Shown: positions 32,666 through 33,862 of the stretch, piece by piece
Numbering within the stretch: the stretch's first letter is position 1
Layout: every line of letters starts with the position of its first letter
Assembly: GCA_022424955.1 (NCBI GenBank)
Contig: JAKMGK010000087.1
Coordinates: forward strand, 1-33,862
DNA: 33,862 nt
Reading direction: 5' to 3'
Source: Flavobacteriaceae bacterium
GTDB taxonomy: Bacteria > Bacteroidota > Bacteroidia > Flavobacteriales > Flavobacteriaceae
Translations under genes and position numbers: made by a program
The notes under the pieces: model-generated
What the model was told of the DNA's origin: nothing
Database searches by the model: none
The model's input: only the letters and a program-made list of their open reading frames with translations

Positions 32666-33820
32666 ATGAAACAATTTTTACGTTACTTTCTAGGGTTGCT
32701 CTTCTTGCTCTTACTCGTGCTTTACATTAGTCCGTATAATTTTATTTTTATTGCCGCAAAACAAGCCCTTAAAACAGGGCGAGATACAGCGTTTTTAGAA
32801 GACTATCAATACTTTGATAATGCGTTAGTGAAAGCTTCAAATAGTCCCCAAGAATGGCCAAAACACGCCCTATATAATAGCATACCTCTATCAAATAAAA
32901 TTAATCAGGTACATGAAACATATGAATCTGTTGCCTTTTTAGTCATTTACAAAGACAGTATATTACACGAGTCGTATTATCAAGGATATTCTGACACCTC
33001 TAAAAGCAATTCTTTTTCAGTCGCAAAAAGTTTTGTTTCTGCCATGTTAGGAAAAGCCATTGAACAAGGACATATCAAAAGTTTAGACCAAAAGGTAGGA
33101 GGTTTTTATCCAGAATTTAGCGAAGGTTTAGCAGCAGACTTAACTGTGGGAGACTTATCTTCTATGGCCACTGGACTGGACTGGAATGAGAAATATGATC
33201 TTTCTATCAATGGAATGATGGAGGCTTATATCACTCCCAATTTGAATAAATTAATGCTGAATAGAAAGATTATAACTCCTCCAGGACAAGGCTTCGTCTA
33301 TTATAGCGGCGCTACACAACTCCTAGGGATGGTGATCAAAAAAGCGGTAGGTCAATCATTAAGTAGCTATTTTTCTGAGAACTTTTGGCAACCCATGGGC
33401 GCAGTAGAAGACGCCTTATGGCAAGTTGATAGTAAGGAAAACGGAATGGAAAAAGCCTATTGTTGTTTTGCCACCAACGCTAAAGACTTTGCCCGTATGG
33501 GGAAATTATACAAAGACAACGGAAAGTGGAATGGAGAACAATTACTGGACTCTAGCTTTATTGCAAAGAGTACTCGCCCACGATTTAAAGATAGTCCAGA
33601 ATATGGCTATGGCTGGTGGTTAGCCCATTATAAGGAAGAAAAAGGTTATGCCATGCGGGGTCACTTGGGACAATATATCATTGTTTTCCCTGAAAAGGAT
33701 TTAATTATTGTTCGTTTGGGACGTCAAAAAGGGCCAAAGAAAAATAGTTTTGGGAGTCAATCTTTCCATGACTATATTCAAGAAGGTTTTGAAATGATAG
33801 AAAATGTTGCGCAACCTTGA
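32666..33820 (+). CDS. Membrane-anchored serine hydrolase (class C beta-lactamase / esterase fold)
   Basis: A 384-residue protein with one N-terminal membrane helix (about 5-29) and a beta-lactamase-family domain outside. The catalytic SxxK is Ser118-Val-Ala-Lys121 (SVAKSF), the YxN-equivalent is Tyr213-Ser-Gly215 (YYSGATQ), and the third motif appears as GHLGQ near the C-terminus (HLG in place of KTG). The HxG form is common in esterases and peptidases of this fold and rarer in true beta-lactamases, so antibiotic breakdown should not be assumed. It lies 25 bases after the methyltransferase gene, with a palindrome in the gap, and its end overlaps the next gene by 17 bases. Confidence 0.9.
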   Translation: MKQFLRYFLGLLFLLLLVLYISPYNFIFIAAKQALKTGRDTAFLEDYQYFDNALVKASNSPQEWPKHALYNSIPLSNKINQVHETYESVAFLVIYKDSILHESYYQGYSDTSKSNSFSVAKSFVSAMLGKAIEQGHIKSLDQKVGGFYPEFSEGLAADLTVGDLSSMATGLDWNEKYDLSINGMMEAYITPNLNKLMLNRKIITPPGQGFVYYSGATQLLGMVIKKAVGQSLSSYFSENFWQPMGAVEDALWQVDSKENGMEKAYCCFATNAKDFARMGKLYKDNGKWNGEQLLDSSFIAKSTRPRFKDSPEYGYGWWLAHYKEEKGYAMRGHLGQYIIVFPEKDLIIVRLGRQKGPKKNSFGSQSFHDYIQEGFEMIENVAQP

Positions 33821-33862
33821 TTTAACAAAAATCTTATTTCTTGACATAGAGACCGTCCCAGA
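33804..33862 (+). CDS. Start of a 3'-5' exonuclease-like gene (RNase H fold), cut by window
   Basis: Nineteen codons are visible, MLRNLDLTKILFLDIETVP. The ILFLDIETVP segment is the DxE motif that opens DnaQ/PolB-type 3'-5' exonucleases, and the arrangement resembles a conserved flavobacterial exonuclease family. The ATG at 33804 lies 17 bases inside the end of the serine hydrolase gene, in another frame. With so few residues the family call is only probable, but a random match to a DxE exonuclease start right after a gene end is unlikely. Confidence 0.7.
   Translation, partial: MLRNLDLTKILFLDIETVP

Noticed and set aside
1-33862. CRISPR arrays, tRNA or rRNA genes, insertion sequences, phage or toxin-antitoxin genes
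   Set aside because: I looked for repeated spacers, cloverleaf sequences, transposase motifs and small paired genes and saw none; all gaps are under about 180 bases.

Overview
The window looks like chromosomal DNA of a Bacteroidota member, most likely a (probably marine) Flavobacteriia species. This rests on AT-rich coding sequence, several promoter elements of the Bacteroidetes type (TAnnTTTG at -7, seen upstream of at least five genes), weak or absent Shine-Dalgarno sequences, and flavobacterial-looking versions of NrdB, MarC, DUF3109, HemH and the Ig-like/DM13 protein. The genus cannot be fixed from this window. I see no rRNA, tRNA, CRISPR array, insertion sequence, integrase or phage gene, and no gene-free stretch longer than about 180 bases. 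Genes are packed very tightly, with many 1-14 base overlaps.

Layout. 1-3.8 kb (minus): class Ia ribonucleotide reductase, nrdB then nrdA (nrdA cut by the window edge), preceded by a Cys-rich DUF3109 protein. 3.9-4.7 kb (plus): a MarC-family membrane protein and a tiny two-helix membrane protein. 4.7-9.3 kb (minus): a run of TerB/J-domain protein, HupE/UreJ-like membrane protein, Old Yellow Enzyme homologue, dCMP deaminase and S41 protease. 9.4-10.6 kb (plus): bacilliredoxin and PlsC-type acyltransferase. 10.6-16.7 kb (minus): AraC-type regulator, hemH, MATE transporter, hemJ, NtrY-like histidine kinase, enoyl-CoA hydratase. 16.9-23.9 kb (plus): hemA-hemC-hemD-hemE-hemF, a cation/proton antiporter, hemB. 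24.0-25.7 kb (plus): an Ig-like/DM13 surface protein split by a frameshift, followed by an outer-membrane beta-barrel candidate. 25.7-32.1 kb (minus): a five-gene operon for trans-4-hydroxy-L-proline breakdown. 32.1-33.9 kb (plus): O6-alkylguanine-DNA methyltransferase, a serine hydrolase, and the first codons of a 3'-5' exonuclease-like gene.

How the genes work together. The two hem blocks, divergent around an AraC-family regulator, hold glutamyl-tRNA reductase (HemA), HemB, HemC, HemD, HemE, the oxygen-dependent HemF, the membrane HemJ and ferrochelatase HemH. That is every step from glutamyl-tRNA to protoheme except glutamate-1-semialdehyde aminomutase (HemL), which must lie elsewhere. The hemA promoter has a good -7 box, no visible -33 box, and two 13-base direct repeats 21 bases apart over the -33 position, which is how an AraC-type activator site would look. 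The hydroxyproline operon runs epimerase, D-hydroxyproline oxidase, pyrroline-hydroxy-carboxylate deaminase and 2-ketoglutarate semialdehyde dehydrogenase, giving 2-oxoglutarate. Its embedded DUF885 hydrolase and the lack of a transporter suggest that hydroxyproline may enter as collagen-type peptides.

No single locus here is clearly a wholly new system. The best leads are the DUF885-containing hydroxyproline operon, the AraC/heme divergon with its transporters, the frameshifted DM13 gene with a hairpin just after the shift point, a 12-base perfect inverted repeat inside a coding region, and promoters placed so close to start codons that the mRNAs may be leaderless.
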